64,000 bases of DNA from positions 1,178,001 to 1,242,000 of the forward strand of contig NC_084850.1 in the NCBI RefSeq assembly GCF_033115175.1, in the 5' to 3' direction. Position numbers and translations under genes: made by a program. This document shows, one piece after another, positions 33,696 through 48,539 of this stretch. Within the stretch, counting starts at the first letter, position 1. Every line of letters begins with the position of its first letter. This DNA is from Lepus europaeus (taxonomy: Eukaryota > Chordata > Mammalia > Lagomorpha > Leporidae). Below the pieces are notes generated by a model that saw nothing but the letters and a program-made list of their open reading frames with translations, did no database searches and was not told where the DNA came from.

Positions 33696-34571
33696 GTTGA
33701 ATCTACTTTGAGGTGATTTTATCTTTGCATTTGGCTAAACTCATGCAGTCACTCCCAAATGGACAAAGTTGCGAAATTGGAGCAGAGTTCAGTCAGCAGC
33801 TCCAGGACTGGTATAAAGAGAGAGCAAGGGTCCATGCCCCTGCACATAATGACAGCCAGGGACCCCGTGTGGGCCATGGCTGAGTTCATGGCACTGGCAA
33901 GAGATAGAAACAGTTACAAGACACAGAAGTGAATGTGAGGGTTGGTGCGAGAGGGGAAGGGCAGCGATGTTTACCACGGGGATGCATTGTAATGAGGGTC
34001 TGATCTCTTTGAAGCAATTCCTTTGCCCGTATCTCGGTTTTCAGCCCAGCTCTTGCGTGGAGCAGGGCTTGCCTCATACTCTCACTTCCAAAGGTTCTAT
34101 GGGAGGCTCCTTCCTGCCTCTCCAACCTCTCATAGGTAGCCTCAGGCATTCCTGGGCTTGTGGCTGCACGGCTCCCACCCAACATAGCTCAGAGCATCAG
34201 TGCGCTCAGCCTCAGGTGACCTGTCCCGATGAACCGGCCCATCCCCCGCTTTCCCAGCCTCTGTTGTAGATAAGGGCGGTCATGTGAACCAGCTCTGGCT
34301 GCAGAGGCCCCCGCTGGGGACCTTGGAGGCAAGTTCCTGGGGAAATTGCTGCTTTCTCGATCAAAGGGGACAGATGAGGCTGTCCCCGCCTGGTCCTCCT
34401 TCCAGAATGGAAAGCCTTCGTGATGGCTGGACATCAGTGTCTTCATGAGACAAACGTGAGCTAATCGGAGAGATGCTGGCTCCTGAATCAGGGCCAGAAA
34501 ACCACCCTCAGAATCCTTATGTGAGAAAATTGAACGCTTCTTCCCTGAGACATAAACACCAAAACCAAAAC
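33696..34571. other. Intergenic, no gene seen
   Basis: Some stretches (for example about 34240-34460) look like worn DNA-transposon or LTR sequence, but I cannot assign a family. No coding signal is evident. Confidence 0.4.
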
Positions 34572-34877
34572 AAACAAAAAAACAGATTTATTTTGAATGA
34601 CAGAGTGAGAAAGAGAAAGAGTCTTCTACCCTGTGATTCACTCCTCAAATGCCAACAGAGCTGGGCCAGGCTGAAGTCAGGAGTCGGGCGCTTCATCCGG
34701 GTCTTCTATGTGGGTGCAGGGACCCAAGCATTTGGGGGCATTTTTTGCTGCTTTCCCTGGGCCCATTCGTGGGAGCTGGATCAGAAGCAGAGCAGCTGGG
34801 ACTTGAACCAGTGTTCCCATAAGGGATGCTGACGCCATAGGCAGCAGCTTAACCCTCTGTACCAGGACGCCAGCCCT
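34572..34877 (-). mobile_element. C-SINE, reverse, diverged
   Basis: It has a tail (acagatttattttgaatgac), a body and a head (accaggacgccagccc). Confidence 0.78.
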
Positions 34878-35018
34878 CCAGAACACCTTAGCGCCAGGTG
34901 TTCAGCCCCCCAGAGCTGCTCTCCTTCGCTTCCTCCTTTGTCCTGCTCTCCCTGCCCCTTAGCTGCTTGCGTCCTCTCATTTTGTTCCCACTTAACCGGC
35001 AAGAATATGGAAGGGAAA

Positions 35019-35364
35019 GGGGCTGGCACTGTGGTGTAGTAAAGCCACTGCCTGCAGGGCCAGCATCTCATATGGGCGCTGATTCGAGACTTGGCTGCTC
35101 CTCTTCTGATGCAGCTCTCTGCTGTGGCCTGGGAAAGCAGTAGAAGTCGGCCCAAGCCCTTGGACCCCTGCACCAACATGAGAGACCTGGAAGAAGCTCC
35201 TGGCTCCTGGCTTGGGATCAGCAGAGCTCCAGCCATTGTGGCCAATTGGGAGTGAACCAGCGGGTGGAAGACCTCTCTCTCTCTCTCTCTACTTCCCCTC
35301 CTCTCTCTGTGTGTAACTCTGACTTTTAAATAAATAAATAAATCTTTAAGAAGGAAAAAAAAAA
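35019..35364 (+). mobile_element. C-SINE, forward, with target duplication
   Basis: The target duplication agaatatggaagggaa is found on both sides of the element, which fixes its ends. Confidence 0.92.
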
Positions 35365-35742
35365 AGAATATGGAAGGGAAGGATGTAATATATCGAGGAA
35401 TATTTTCACAGAAAAGGTGTTTTTTTTAAATCTGTGAATAATTATAAGTTCTCAGAACCATCATTGAGGGACACACAGTTTTCTTATAGTCAAGCCTATT
35501 GTCTATTGTCATATAGGGTCCATGCTAATGGAAAGTATCAAAGAAACAAATGAATACGCCTAAGGATGGATAAGATCATAACCTCAAAATCAGCAACCCA
35601 TTTAAGCAGTTCTGCATGAAGAAGATCTTGGCACTGGAACTACAAACCATTGCCCAGAGGAATTCCAGAAGGACCGCCAGCATGAAGAATTTTATCATGT
35701 ACACGGACTGACAGGCTCAGTACTGTTAAGATGTCAGTAATG

Positions 35743-36076
35743 GGGGCCGGCGCTGTGGCATAGTGGGTTAAATTTCCACCTGCAATGCTGGCATCCCATA
35801 TGGACACCAGTTCGAGTCTCAGCTGCTCCATGTCCAATCCAGCTCTCTGCTGAGGCCTGGGAAAGTAGTGGAAGATGGCCCAAGCCCTTGAACCCCTGCA
35901 CCCACGTGGCAGACCCAGAAGAAGCTCCTGGCTCTTGACTTTGGATTGGCGCAGCTCTGGCCATTGCAGTCATTTGGGGAGTGAACCAGAGGATGGAAGA
36001 TCTCTCTCTCTCTCTCTCTCTCTGCCCCTGCCTCTCTGTAACTCTGCCTTTCAAATAAACAAATAAATCTTTAAAA
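35743..36076 (+). mobile_element. C-SINE, forward, inside L1M
   Basis: Full-length element from ggggccggcgctgtggcata to aaataaatctttaaaat, inserted into L1M ORF2. Confidence 0.88.
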
Positions 36077-36329
36077 TATGTAAAAAAATGATTTATAGAT
36101 TCAATGCAATCCCAATCCCAATTCCAGCAGGTTTTTTTCCTTCATAGAAATTGGCAAGGTATTCCAAAACTCTGTGCAAATGCAAGAGACTTAGACTAGA
36201 CCAAAAAAAAAAAAAATCGAACAAGAAGAATAATGGAGAACTCACACTCAGGACCTGATCTCAAGACTTTCTGTAAGACTGCAGTAATCAAGAGAGTGTG
36301 TCACTGGCATCAAGACAGACTATCTGCTT

Positions 36330-36689
36330 TGGCCCGTGTGGGCTGCTGTAAGAAAATCCCACAGACTGGGCTGCATAAACAACACATATGTGCTTCTCAC
36401 AGTTTTGCAGGGTGAGAAGTCCCAGATCAAGGGGCTGGCACGTTTGATTCTTGGACTCTTCTTGTGCATGGCCACACGCTTGCTGTGGCCTCACATGGTG
36501 GAGCTTGGGCACTAATCCTAGCTTGGGCACTAATCCTAGCCAAGAGCTTCTCTCTCATGAGCTCATGTAAACTGATTGAATTCCCAAAGTCCCCTCCAAC
36601 CCCCCCCCCCCCAAAAAAAAAGAAATTCGTCTTGTGGGCCAGAGCTCCCATATATGACTGATGGAAAGCCATGAAGACTCCAGAAGATT
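36330..36689 (-). mobile_element. Old MaLR-like LTR fragment inside L1M
   Basis: Reverse-oriented LTR sequence of the MLT/MST type (gggctgctgtaagaaaatcc start; gccacacgcttgctgtggcc middle). Fossil and partial; it lies within the L1M copy and therefore is younger than it. Confidence 0.5.
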
Positions 36690-37800
36690 CACACACAGAC
36701 GGCTGACTGATTTTCCACGTGGATGCCAAGTCAATTCAAGTGGGGGGAAAGATCATCTTTTCAACAGAGTGCTGGGAAAACTGGGTATCTATGTACAAAG
36801 AAAGAAATTGTGAATTTGCCCCACACCACACACAAAATAGATCATAAATTTACATTTAAGAGTGGAATGTATAAAACTTCCTTAAGAAAACACAGGGTAA
36901 GCTCTTAGTGATGTGTTTGCATAAAATATAAACTTTTAAAATCCATCATTTGGACTTCATCAAGATATTACAAGTTCTGCTCTTCACAAGACACTGGTAG
37001 GAAAATGGAAAGGCAAGGAGATATTTGGAAGAAGATATCTGCAAAATACAAAGTGGCTGTGTCTATAACTCTTCAAATTTAGTAATAAGACAAACAACAT
37101 AATTAAAAATGAGCAAGGAGTTTGAACAGACACTTCATCAGGGAACTGCCAAGCAAAACCACAGTGAGAGATCACCTCACACCTCCTGGAATAGTGAGAA
37201 CCAGAAAGATAGACAATAAGCAGACTGAGAGAAACTGGGACCACAAAGTGACGCAACGCCTTTAGACAACAGTTGGGCAGTTAAACATGACCCAGCAAGT
37301 GCACTGTCAGCTATAAATCCCCAAGAAATGAGAACATAGAAACTTGTCTACCGATGTTCACAGCAGCTTTATTTGTCATGGCTAGAAACCTCAATGTGTA
37401 GCAACAGCATCCAGCAGGCATTGTGGTTCACGCATCTGATGGGATGCTACTGAGCAACAGGCATACAGTACTGACATCCCACCGGCACCAGGATGAACCT
37501 CCAGACAGCTATGCTGAGTGAGAGGCCACACACACTGGCTGAGTCTACTGACACAAATTAAACTACAGGGAAAGCAACTGGGGGCAGTGATTGTGGGGCT
37601 AGGGGAGGGAGGGGGCAGGAAGGAGGGCTTCCTGGGAGTGGAGGCCACTTTTAGGGGCAATGGCTATATTTTCTATCTTGATTGGGTGGGTGGTTTCACG
37701 GGTATACACACATGGCAAAGCTCATGCAATTGTACACATGAAAGATGTGGAATTTATCATGTACCTTTTGTACCTGCATAAAGCTGTTAAGGGAAGATAA

Positions 37801-39273
37801 AAAAAAAATTAGTCACCTCAAATCTTCAGACAGCCTTAGTTTTCTACCTGAATGTTCCCAGGTGCTGGAGAAGGTCTAACTGTGGGGCTTCTTGAGTACA
37901 AAATGAGACACTGTACCCCCTTGAGGGACCAAGGCCTTGAACCTTCACAGAAGCTGTCCAGGAATCCTGGAGGGCCCGTTTGGTGAGGTCAGAGACACAC
38001 ATTAGGGCAGGTACCAAAAGCATGGCAAGGGTACTCCTGAGAAATGTTGGGGCCCCTGGCGTCAAAGCCATCCCCTCTCACACTGTGTCATTGTGTACTG
38101 TGGGCACACACATCGCCACCTCAGGGGCATCAGAACCATCTAGATGTTTACAGTGCACAAAACTGGTGGACCCGAATGTGCACACTCAAATGCTACAGCA
38201 ATTATCATTCACATTAACTTTCCATCCTCACTGTTGGGATCTTTCATGTTTCAGAGTTGTTGGGTTCCAGATCTTTGGCATGTTACACCCCAGGCTCTCC
38301 ACAATGCAGTTTTATTGACCTCTTGACCTGAAACGAACACGCCACGCCCTCCCTTCTTCCCCAGCCTGTCCCAACTCAAACTTGTCCGTGGCCCCCTCAC
38401 TGCAAGAAGTCCCTCGACCTCCACTTCCAGTCTAGAATGCTGCCTTCCACCCTGTACCCGTGGTGGCCAGTGTGGACACTGCCGTCTTGCCTGAAATCAG
38501 TCTCTCAAGAAACAACTGGAAGTTAGCCTGTGTTTCTCAGGAGACTGATGTGCACTTGGTTCAGGAACATGTAGGAGCAGCCTAGCCTCCCTTCCTGGTC
38601 CCAGCTGCCTATCTGCTCAGTTTAAATAATGACTTCGGCAGGCCGGTTTACCAGTTGCACGGAGAGACTGCTCCAGCTCTTGAGAAGTGTGCAGAGTTTC
38701 AAAGGACCAACAAAATACCACCTGTAGCTACCCTGCGGCACGAGCCTCATTAAGAGCAGCTAAATTAGACCAAGCCAGAACTGGCAGACAAAAAGATGCA
38801 CTGGTGTTTCCAATGTCATTCACCTCGGGAAGCGCTGGGGGCGGGGTGCTTTCTGAGGTGAAAAAAGGCACTTCCTGGAAACAAAGCTAGCTTATACAGG
38901 ACAACCAACTGCCGCGAGCCACGGCCTAGTAAGATTTGGTGACTTTCCGATTTGGAGGAACCCAGGCCGTCACCTACCAGAGTACTTCCTGCATCCCTCC
39001 TAGCCCTGGCCCTGACGGTTTGTGTCTCAGACAAACCCCAATTGCCCAGTCACCTCACCCGGGACTTCAAAGATTTTTCCCACGGAAAATCCAAAGTTGC
39101 AGATACTCTGCATTGTCTCATGGTAAGGCCTTGGAGACCACGGTCTGCAGCCAGGGTTCAGGATGCAAGGCCGAACACAACAGACAAGAAGGCAATCCTA
39201 GAACAAGGGGACAGGGGTGCACTGAAAGAGACAAAAGCTCTAGAACTTTCCATAAGATAATTTTAGGTACAAA

Positions 39274-39304
<31 letters not shown>

Positions 39305-40598
39305 TTCTGGAGTTGTCTTAGTGATCGGAGCTCTGAGCAGTGTCCTGAGACAGAGGTGTAAGCTCCTCTTGGGAGATCTCATGGGTGGCCCCTGCCACCC
39401 CTCGCCCCGCCTGCCTTTGGGGCCCTCTGTATGACAGAGACCCTTCCCCTGGGAGTGCAGAGGGCTGAAAGGAACCAGGCAGCTCACCCAACGCTCAGGG
39501 TCAGAACTCTGGGGAGAGCATGGGGCTCGGGGACAGGACAGGACCTGCCAGCAGGTTGCCTCGGGCTAGCCGAGGGCTTGGCTGTCGCAACCTTCCCACA
39601 GCTTTCAGTAAAGTGCCATTTGAAGGGCCCGCCCTGGGGCTGCTCCCTCCCTCCCGCCTGAGGTCTTCTCAGAGGGTTGGGGTCAGCTTTTCATTTAAGG
39701 AGTGATTCCCTGACAGTCTCATATGCAAAAATCTGCTTCCAACATACATTAGCAACCCTGAATCCAAAAACACTCAAAGTAGGCCAACCCTTCCGACATG
39801 CCAAAAATGCCCATGCACGATTTGCTTTCGGGGCCCGCTTAGTGCAAATTCCTAACCTGTCTTGCTCTCCTCCTGTCACCAGCCACAAGGAAGGCACTGG
39901 TGGGGTCGGAGGGGGGCGTTGGGGAGGGCCAGGTTGGCCTTTGCTGGTGGGGTCTGGGGTTCGGAAGGTTGCAGTGGGCGAGCAGGGGGGACAGCAAAAC
40001 CAGCACCGTGAGGGACCGCTGGCAAAGGGCTCCTCTCCTCAAGAGAAGCTTCCAGAGCCCAGGAGCCAGTCTCCTGAGCCAGCTGTTGCCCAGAACTACC
40101 GCCAGTCAGAGCACAACCCTGTACCGAGCCTGCCTGGGGTCGGGAGGACCCCGTCACATAGAAGTTCTGCAGCAGCTAAAGTTCCCAGCCCTCTGCATTT
40201 ATAAGCTCTGAAAGGATTAAAGTGCTTTTAGTGGCAAATCCTGGGAACCCCCAACGCTTTGTAGGGTGAGGCCATTTCTCAACTCCAAGGAACCCGGTCG
40301 GCCTGAGCTCCTGCAGCTCCCCGCCCCGGGCCAGAGGGCCCTGAGCACTGGGCAGCGACCGGACCCAGCTCTGCTGGCGTGGCCCCTACTGCGTGCTCAC
40401 CTGTGCCGCACAGCGGTGCCTGCCCTGGGCTCACGGGGTCTTCCTCGCGTTTTGGGTCGTTGCCCAGTTTCTGGGCCTCAAGGCGGGACCCTGAGCTTTG
40501 GTGGTGGCGGCTGAGCAGCGACTTGCCCTCGCGGCAGCAGGGTGCCGGGGGCCACCCGCGCAGGCTTGCGGCCGCCTCCAGGGGTGCGCCGCCGTGGG
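37801..40598. other. Intergenic DNA downstream of ZFP92
   Basis: It is mostly single-copy-looking. A TG repeat lies at 39276-39299. I looked for a ZFP92 polyadenylation signal (TTTATT on this strand) close to the stop and did not find a convincing one, so the 3' UTR end is unresolved. Confidence 0.4.
39276..39299 (+). repeat. (TG)n microsatellite
   Basis: Twelve perfect TG dinucleotides. Confidence 0.95.
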
Positions 40599-42795
<2,197 letters not shown>

Positions 42796-43389
42796 CTAGG
42801 GAAAGTGTACAGAGCCCCAGGTGAGACGAGTCCAGCCGGGGGCAGCTCCTGGCTGCTCGGGAGCCACTGGTGACATGTCGCACAAGCTTGGTTAGTCTTT
42901 CCTGTCCACCTGTCGCCTGCAAGGGGACACTGAGCAGGGAGAAAGTGAGGGGCCTTTCCGGGGGAGGCCCATGGACTCAGGACCCCAGACACCCCATGGA
43001 GCACAGGCGCCACCTGCTGCTTCCTTTCTGGAAATGTCCCCTGGGGTCCTTAAAGCAGCGCCCATGGATTCTCTCCCAGGTCTGGAGGCCACAAATCAAA
43101 GATGTAGGCGCTGGCAGGGCCTCGTGGGCACAGGGAAAGTAGGCGCTGGCAGGGCCTCGTGGGCACAGGGAGAGTCGCTCTCACAGCACGAGCACAGACA
43201 GCACACAATGGGCACAGGGGCCAGTAGTCACAGGGCTGCGTGCTTCTCCATGTCGGTTCTCATGGCCAGGAGCCAGCTGGGCAGGCAGATGTTATTCCTA
43301 TCTGGCTGGAGAGTGCAACGTGGAAGTCCCGGGCAGAGGAGCAGGTGTGCCAGGCAGCAGCTGGAGGGCACTTTGACAAACTGTTTTCT
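42796..43389 (-). other. ZFP92: ZFP92 5' intron, near part
   Basis: It contains a short direct repeat: taggcgctggcagggcctcg with its following bases occurs at 43104 and again at 43140. No exon was recognised. The GA-rich tract follows. Confidence 0.45.
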
Positions 43390-44237
43390 GCAGGGAGAAA
43401 GAAGGGAAAGCGAGAGAAGGAGGGCTGTGCGGTGGAGCGCAGAGAGAGAGGGTGTGAACAGGAGGGGGGGATGGAAAGTGGACACAGAGGGGACTTGGGG
43501 ACAGAGGGTGGATGGAGAGAAGAGGAGACAGAAAGAGGGGGACAGGCGGAGGGGGCACACAGACATGGGGACACACAGAAGGAAGCAGAGTGGAGGACAG
43601 AGAAGAGGAAAGAGAGAGATACGGGAACATAGAAGGTGGAAGGACAAAGAAAAATGGCGGGACAGAGATAGGGGACAGGCAGGGGGACTGACAGAGGGGG
43701 CATAGAGAGACAAAAGTGGAGACAGGGGCTGCCGCTGTGGTGTAGTGGGTAAAGCCGCCACCTGCAGTGTCGGCATCCCATATGAGAGCCCATCTGAGTC
43801 CTGGCTGCTCCACTTCCGATCCAGCTCTCTGCTATGGCCTGGGAAAGCAGTAGAAGATGGCCCAAGTCCTTGGTTTCCTGCACCGCATGGGAGACCTGGA
43901 AAAAGCTCTTGGCTCCTGGCTTCAGTCAGCTCAGCTCCTGCCATTACAGCCAACTGGGGAGTGAACCAGCGGATGGAAGGCCTCTCTCTGTGTAACTCTT
44001 TTAAATAAATAAATAAGTCTTTAAAAAAAATGGGGACAGAGAGCTGTGAGACAGAGATGGTGGGGGAAAGACAGAGAGGGAGAATGAAGACAGAGAGAGG
44101 GTGGGCAGAAAGAAAGCAGGGTAGTAAGGTAGGGAGACAGAGAGATGGGGGTGACAAGAAGAGCAAGGAAAGAAAGGGACAGAGAGGAGGGAAAGAGAAA
44201 AAGGGGACAGGGAAAAACGAGGGGCATGGAGACAGAG

Positions 44238-44291
<54 letters not shown>

Positions 44292-45565
44292 TGTACAGGG
44301 AGAGATTAGAGACAGAAGGGTTGTGAGAGTGAGGAGAGTGAAGCACAGAGGGATAGAAGGTGAGACAGGGAGCGAAAGGGGGTTCGGAGAGAGAGGGCAA
44401 GGGCAGAGAGCGAAGGAATCACAGAGGAAGGGGGGAGACTGGGGATAGAGAGGGGGAGGGTGACAAACAGGGAGGGGGACAGAAAGATAGGACAGGGAGA
44501 GGGGATATGGAGAGAGAGAAGGTGACCTAGACAGAATGGGGACAGATATAAAGAGGGGGCTACAGGGAGGGAGACGGTTGGGACAGGGAGAAAAGGGGCT
44601 GAAGAGAGAGAGGGTGGGGACAGAGAGGGGAGAAGAGAGATGAGGGTACAGAGCGAGGAAAGACAGAGGGGGGAAGAAAGAGAGGGGGAGGCCAGAGAGA
44701 GAGAGAGAGAGAGAGAGAGAGGTGGACGCAGAGTGAGGGAGAGAAAGGGCAACAGAGAGAGAACAAGGGAACAGAGAGATTGTAGAAATGGGGAGCAGAG
44801 GGGGAGAACAAACAGAGGAAAGAGAGAGGAGGGACAGAGAGAGGGAGGCAGGAGAGGGGACATGAAGAGGGGACAGAGAGAAGGGTACTGCCCATGTTGC
44901 TGAGGGTACAGAGAGGGAGACGCAGTGAGAAGGGTGACAGAGAATGATGGGACAGAAAGAGGGACACGATGGGGGGGGCACAGAGACAGGGTGGGGACCG
45001 AGAGAGAGAGGGGGGGACAGAGAGAAACAAGGGATGGGGCAAACGGAGAAAGTGGTGCAGAGAGAGAGAAGGGGGAACAAAGAGAAAGGGGGGTCATAGA
45101 GAGGAGGGACAGAGAGAGTTGGGGAGAGAGGGGGGAAGAAAGAGAAAGGGACAGAGACAGAGAGTGGGAGACAGGGAGGGGGGGCAGAGACAGCAGGTTA
45201 CAGAGAGGTAGGGAGGGGAACAGAGAGAGAGGCAATGGGGTGAGGAGAGAGAGACAGAGAGAGGGGGAGCGGGAGAAGGGGTGATGGAGGATAGAGGGGC
45301 TGGGACAGAGATGGAGAAGACAGAGGGAGGGAGAAAAACAGAGGAGGGGTGACAGAGAAAGGGGGAACAGATGGGGGGCAGAGAGCCAGTAGGAACAGAA
45401 AGATGGGGACAGAGAGAGAACGGGTGACAGAGAGCCAGGGGGTGGGGCAGAGTGGAAGAGGGGGCACAGAGGGTAGGGTGCGGCAGAGAGAAAAGTGGGA
45501 ACAGAGAGTGAGGGGAAAGACAGTGGGAAAGAGGAGGGAGGGAGGACAGAGAGCGAGTGAGGGGC
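43390..45565 (+). repeat. GA-rich polypurine tract, degenerate GGGACAGAGAGA repeat
   Basis: About 2.1 kb of plus-strand purine-rich DNA built from degenerate GGGGACAGAGAGAG-like units (about 12-20 bp), with pure GA runs at 44257-44284 and 44696-44720. A C-SINE (43725-44030) interrupts it and duplicated a ggggacag unit on insertion. The minus strand reads as long Ser/Leu/Pro frames; these are by-products. It lies 5' of ZFP92, probably within its first intron. Confidence 0.93.
43725..44030 (+). mobile_element. C-SINE, forward, inside GA tract
   Basis: Full-length copy from ggggctgccgctgtggtgta to the tail aaataagtctttaaaaaaaa. The flanking repeat makes the exact target duplication ambiguous. 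Confidence 0.88.
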
Positions 45566-46430
45566 TGGGAGTTTCAGAGCATAGGCACAGCTACAGTATT
45601 CGCCTGGGGCTTACGTTCTTTATTTTATTTGCTAGGCGGGGAGACCTAGGCACCGTGATGAGGCCTGGGGACCTACCAGGCGGTGTCTCAACAGCTGCCG
45701 CAACGCCTTAGTACCTGCGACGTCATATGCTGCTTCTGATGACAAAGTTTCCAGTAGTGAGGAACAAAAGGCTCCTTTCAAGGTGGAACAACACTACTGG
45801 GAGCTTTAGGTGACAGCCTGAGGGCAACTGCGACATCTCCTCTGAGTGTTTGCTGTTGGCAGTGGGAGTGGTGAGAAGCACTCTTGCCAAGTGACATTCC
45901 CCAAGGGTTGTCGGGACAGAGGCACCAGTTTGACGCCACCAGGAAGCAGCCCAGGGAAGGCTTGGGTGCATTGCGGAAGCCGGACAGGAAACCAGAGATC
46001 GGTAACTCTCACTCCTTAGAGAACTCACTCAGGGTTCCTTAAGGACCTCCCCCAAGAGCACCGCACTGAGAAGCAGGCCTGCAACACGCATGGACTGCTG
46101 GGGCTCACCCGGCAACCATATTTAAGCCATGGCAGATGAAGGCTGTGGACCTGTTTCCCGCCGGAGGCCATTTGGCTATCTAGCACTTCATACACGGGCC
46201 ATACAAAATGAGCAACTTCAATATTAGCCGGCCGTCGGTTTACTGAATCGCAAGTCCCGCCTGTACTTGCCTTGGCAGGGCCAGACCAAATGGTTTTGTG
46301 GGTCTTCCACGGCTGGCGGGTCACATGTCCCCCAGCCCTGAGGGCTGCAGGGGATCGCACGTGCTCGGGGACTTAGGCAGATGCTGGAAGAAAATGGCCT
46401 TTTAGACAAGCATACGGAAGCATTTGTGGA
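45566..46430. other. Non-coding, unassigned
   Basis: No exon, RNA gene or named repeat was recognised. Confidence 0.4.
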
Positions 46431-47260
46431 GGAGACAGCCGGCAACGTACTTGCAGACATTTCAGCACACACATAAAAACAGCAGAAGCAGAAGAAAGAA
46501 AGGATGAACCACACGTGGAAGCAACCCGAGTGGCCATCAACCGATGGATGACAAGAGAAAGCAAATATGGGCCCTGTACGCAGTACTGTTTGTCCAGCAC
46601 ACGTGCCACAGCGTACGCGACCCCAAGGACACTGTGGGAAGTGAAGAAAGGCAGACACACGCTGAAGGCCACATGGCGCATGACCACACAGCTGTGAGGT
46701 GACACGCTATTTCACAACAGCCGTCTCGACCCAGATTTGAAGCTGTGCTGGCCAGTCTGCCGAATCCCTTCCCAAGACTGCCCTTCTCCTTAGCCCTCCA
46801 CACTCTGGGGCCAGGAGCCAGACCCTTGGGCACAGTCGCTATACTCTGGAGCCCACCTGCAACCACCTGAGAACTCCGGCCACCTCAGCCACAGGCCCCT
46901 CATCAGGCCCCGCCCCACCCCTGGGTGTGGCCCCCTTGTGCCCCGCCTCATAGCCTCCTCTCTTGCAGGGCCGCAGGCAGCAAAGAATTCCACCTTTCAT
47001 CTTGTCCAGTGGTAAGGGTGCTCCATTGGCAGGTGCGTGGTGTGCCAGCCAAAAAAGTCGGTACACTGTATCAAACAGAGGACGTGTCCAGAACAGGCTG
47101 GTCCACAGTGTCTGGAAGCAGATTGGTGCTTGCCAGGGGCTAGGGCACAGGAGACTGGGGAGAGACTGCTGATGGGTATTGGCTTCACGGTGGGGTGATG
47201 CAAAGGTTCTAGGGAATTCTACGTGTTTTCAGTCTAGAATAAAATGATCATTTTGGAAAA
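46431..47260 (+). mobile_element. L1M-like 3' region, diverged
   Basis: The order gtggaagcaacccgagtggc, then ccagaacaggctggtccaca, then ttgccaggggctagggcaca follows the L1M 3' end. The middle (about 46740-47030) is foreign to that consensus. Strongly diverged. Confidence 0.45.
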
Positions 47261-48539
47261 CAGCATAAGCCTATTTATTTATTTATTTATTTAGCCACCA
47301 CAACCACAGGCTCAATATCCACTTTGGAGGTCTCCACAGGAGGCATCGTGGCACAGCGTGAGTGACTCCTCCACCGCCGCGCGCAGGGAGACTGAGCCAG
47401 GCGGCCACACTGAGGAGGGAAAGATAAGACAGGACCGAGAGAGACAGATGGTGAACTGTGGCGAAACTGCACCAACAGAAAGGGAGAGGCCGCCAGCAGC
47501 CTTCTGTGCCATTGCAGCAGGTGTCCACTAGATGGCACGGCTTCCCCAGAAAAAGCAAAAAGCCAGGCAAATAAACATGCAGAAAAAGCATCCAGTAACG
47601 TCACTGATGTTGCATCAGGAATTTGGGCTTTTGCATCCACGAGGAGAGCCTGGCGGGGCCACTTTGGTGAGGTGTCTTCCTGCCTGCTGGAAATTCTCTG
47701 GGGTCCAGCAGCTCAAGACCCTGACTGCCCCCTCTCTGTCCCATCAGCTTTCCCAGGCCTGAGGTCCTTGTCACCTGCTACCCATCTGGTGGCGCAGCCA
47801 GAGAGGGAGATCTGAGGGAGCCAGAGCTGAAGTCAGGCCTGGGTGCGCTGTCACTCTACCCTGTGCCTCCCTGGAGCCTGGCCCAGCGGAGCTCACAGAG
47901 CAGCTCCCCTGCCAATGGCTTTCCAGGTGTCACCCCCTGTGGAGGCAGGGCTGACCTGGACATTCAAAGTGATCCTCCGGGCTGGGCTGGCGGGGCAGGT
48001 CCTCTGCCACCCACATAGCTTTCTCTGAGCTCGCCCTCTTTTTCAAACGAGACAGTCTGCTCACACTACTCAAACTTGCCGCCCAACTTCCATTCCCTCT
48101 CTCCCCCTCGCCCACCTTCCCTGGTGCTGTCACCTGTCAACACTCTCCCCACCATCACTGCAGGAGCACAATCTGGGGCTCCCCTGGGACGGTGGCTGTG
48201 ATCAGCTGGCCTGGTGTTCTTGGATAACAGTGCCACGACCTCACGGTGTAGGTGTGGCTGGTGTTTTCACACCCGGATGCATAAAATCCAAACTTATCAG
48301 GCTGAGGAGTGGCCGGATGCTCTTCTGCCAGCCCTAGCCCAGCCGCTGAAAATCAACCAGAGAGAAACGGGAAAAACCCAGGCGCCCACCCCACCCAGGC
48401 TGACCCCGCAGCCCTGGCACTCTGTCAGTGCTCTGCCGCCTCCGGGGGCCACCTCCACTGTCCCCTGCCGTTGCTGCTCCCTTGCCCTCCTTGTCACCTG
48501 TCCCCACCTTCCACAACCCCCGCCGAGATGGTCCCAATC
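47261..48539. other. Non-coding, mostly unique
   Basis: There is a short TTTA run at 47272-47292. Nothing else was recognised. Confidence 0.4.

Larger units (their letters stand above)
35690..37800 (+). mobile_element. L1M copy, ORF2 3' part to 3' UTR, with two insertions
   Basis: It starts in ORF2 at ggctcagtactgttaagatg and continues after a C-SINE with atagattcaatgcaatccca. It resumes after a MaLR-like LTR (about 36690) and runs through ORF2 (ttcaacagagtgctgggaaa, gagatcacctcacacctcc) into a 3' UTR (ttctatcttgattgggtggg). The ORF2 reading frame has many stops and indels. The copy is old: it predates both insertions. Confidence 0.85.

Noticed and set aside
43228-45467. Long minus-strand Ser/Leu/Pro frames (up to 390 codons)
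   Set aside because: They are by-products of the GA-rich tract and run straight through a SINE.
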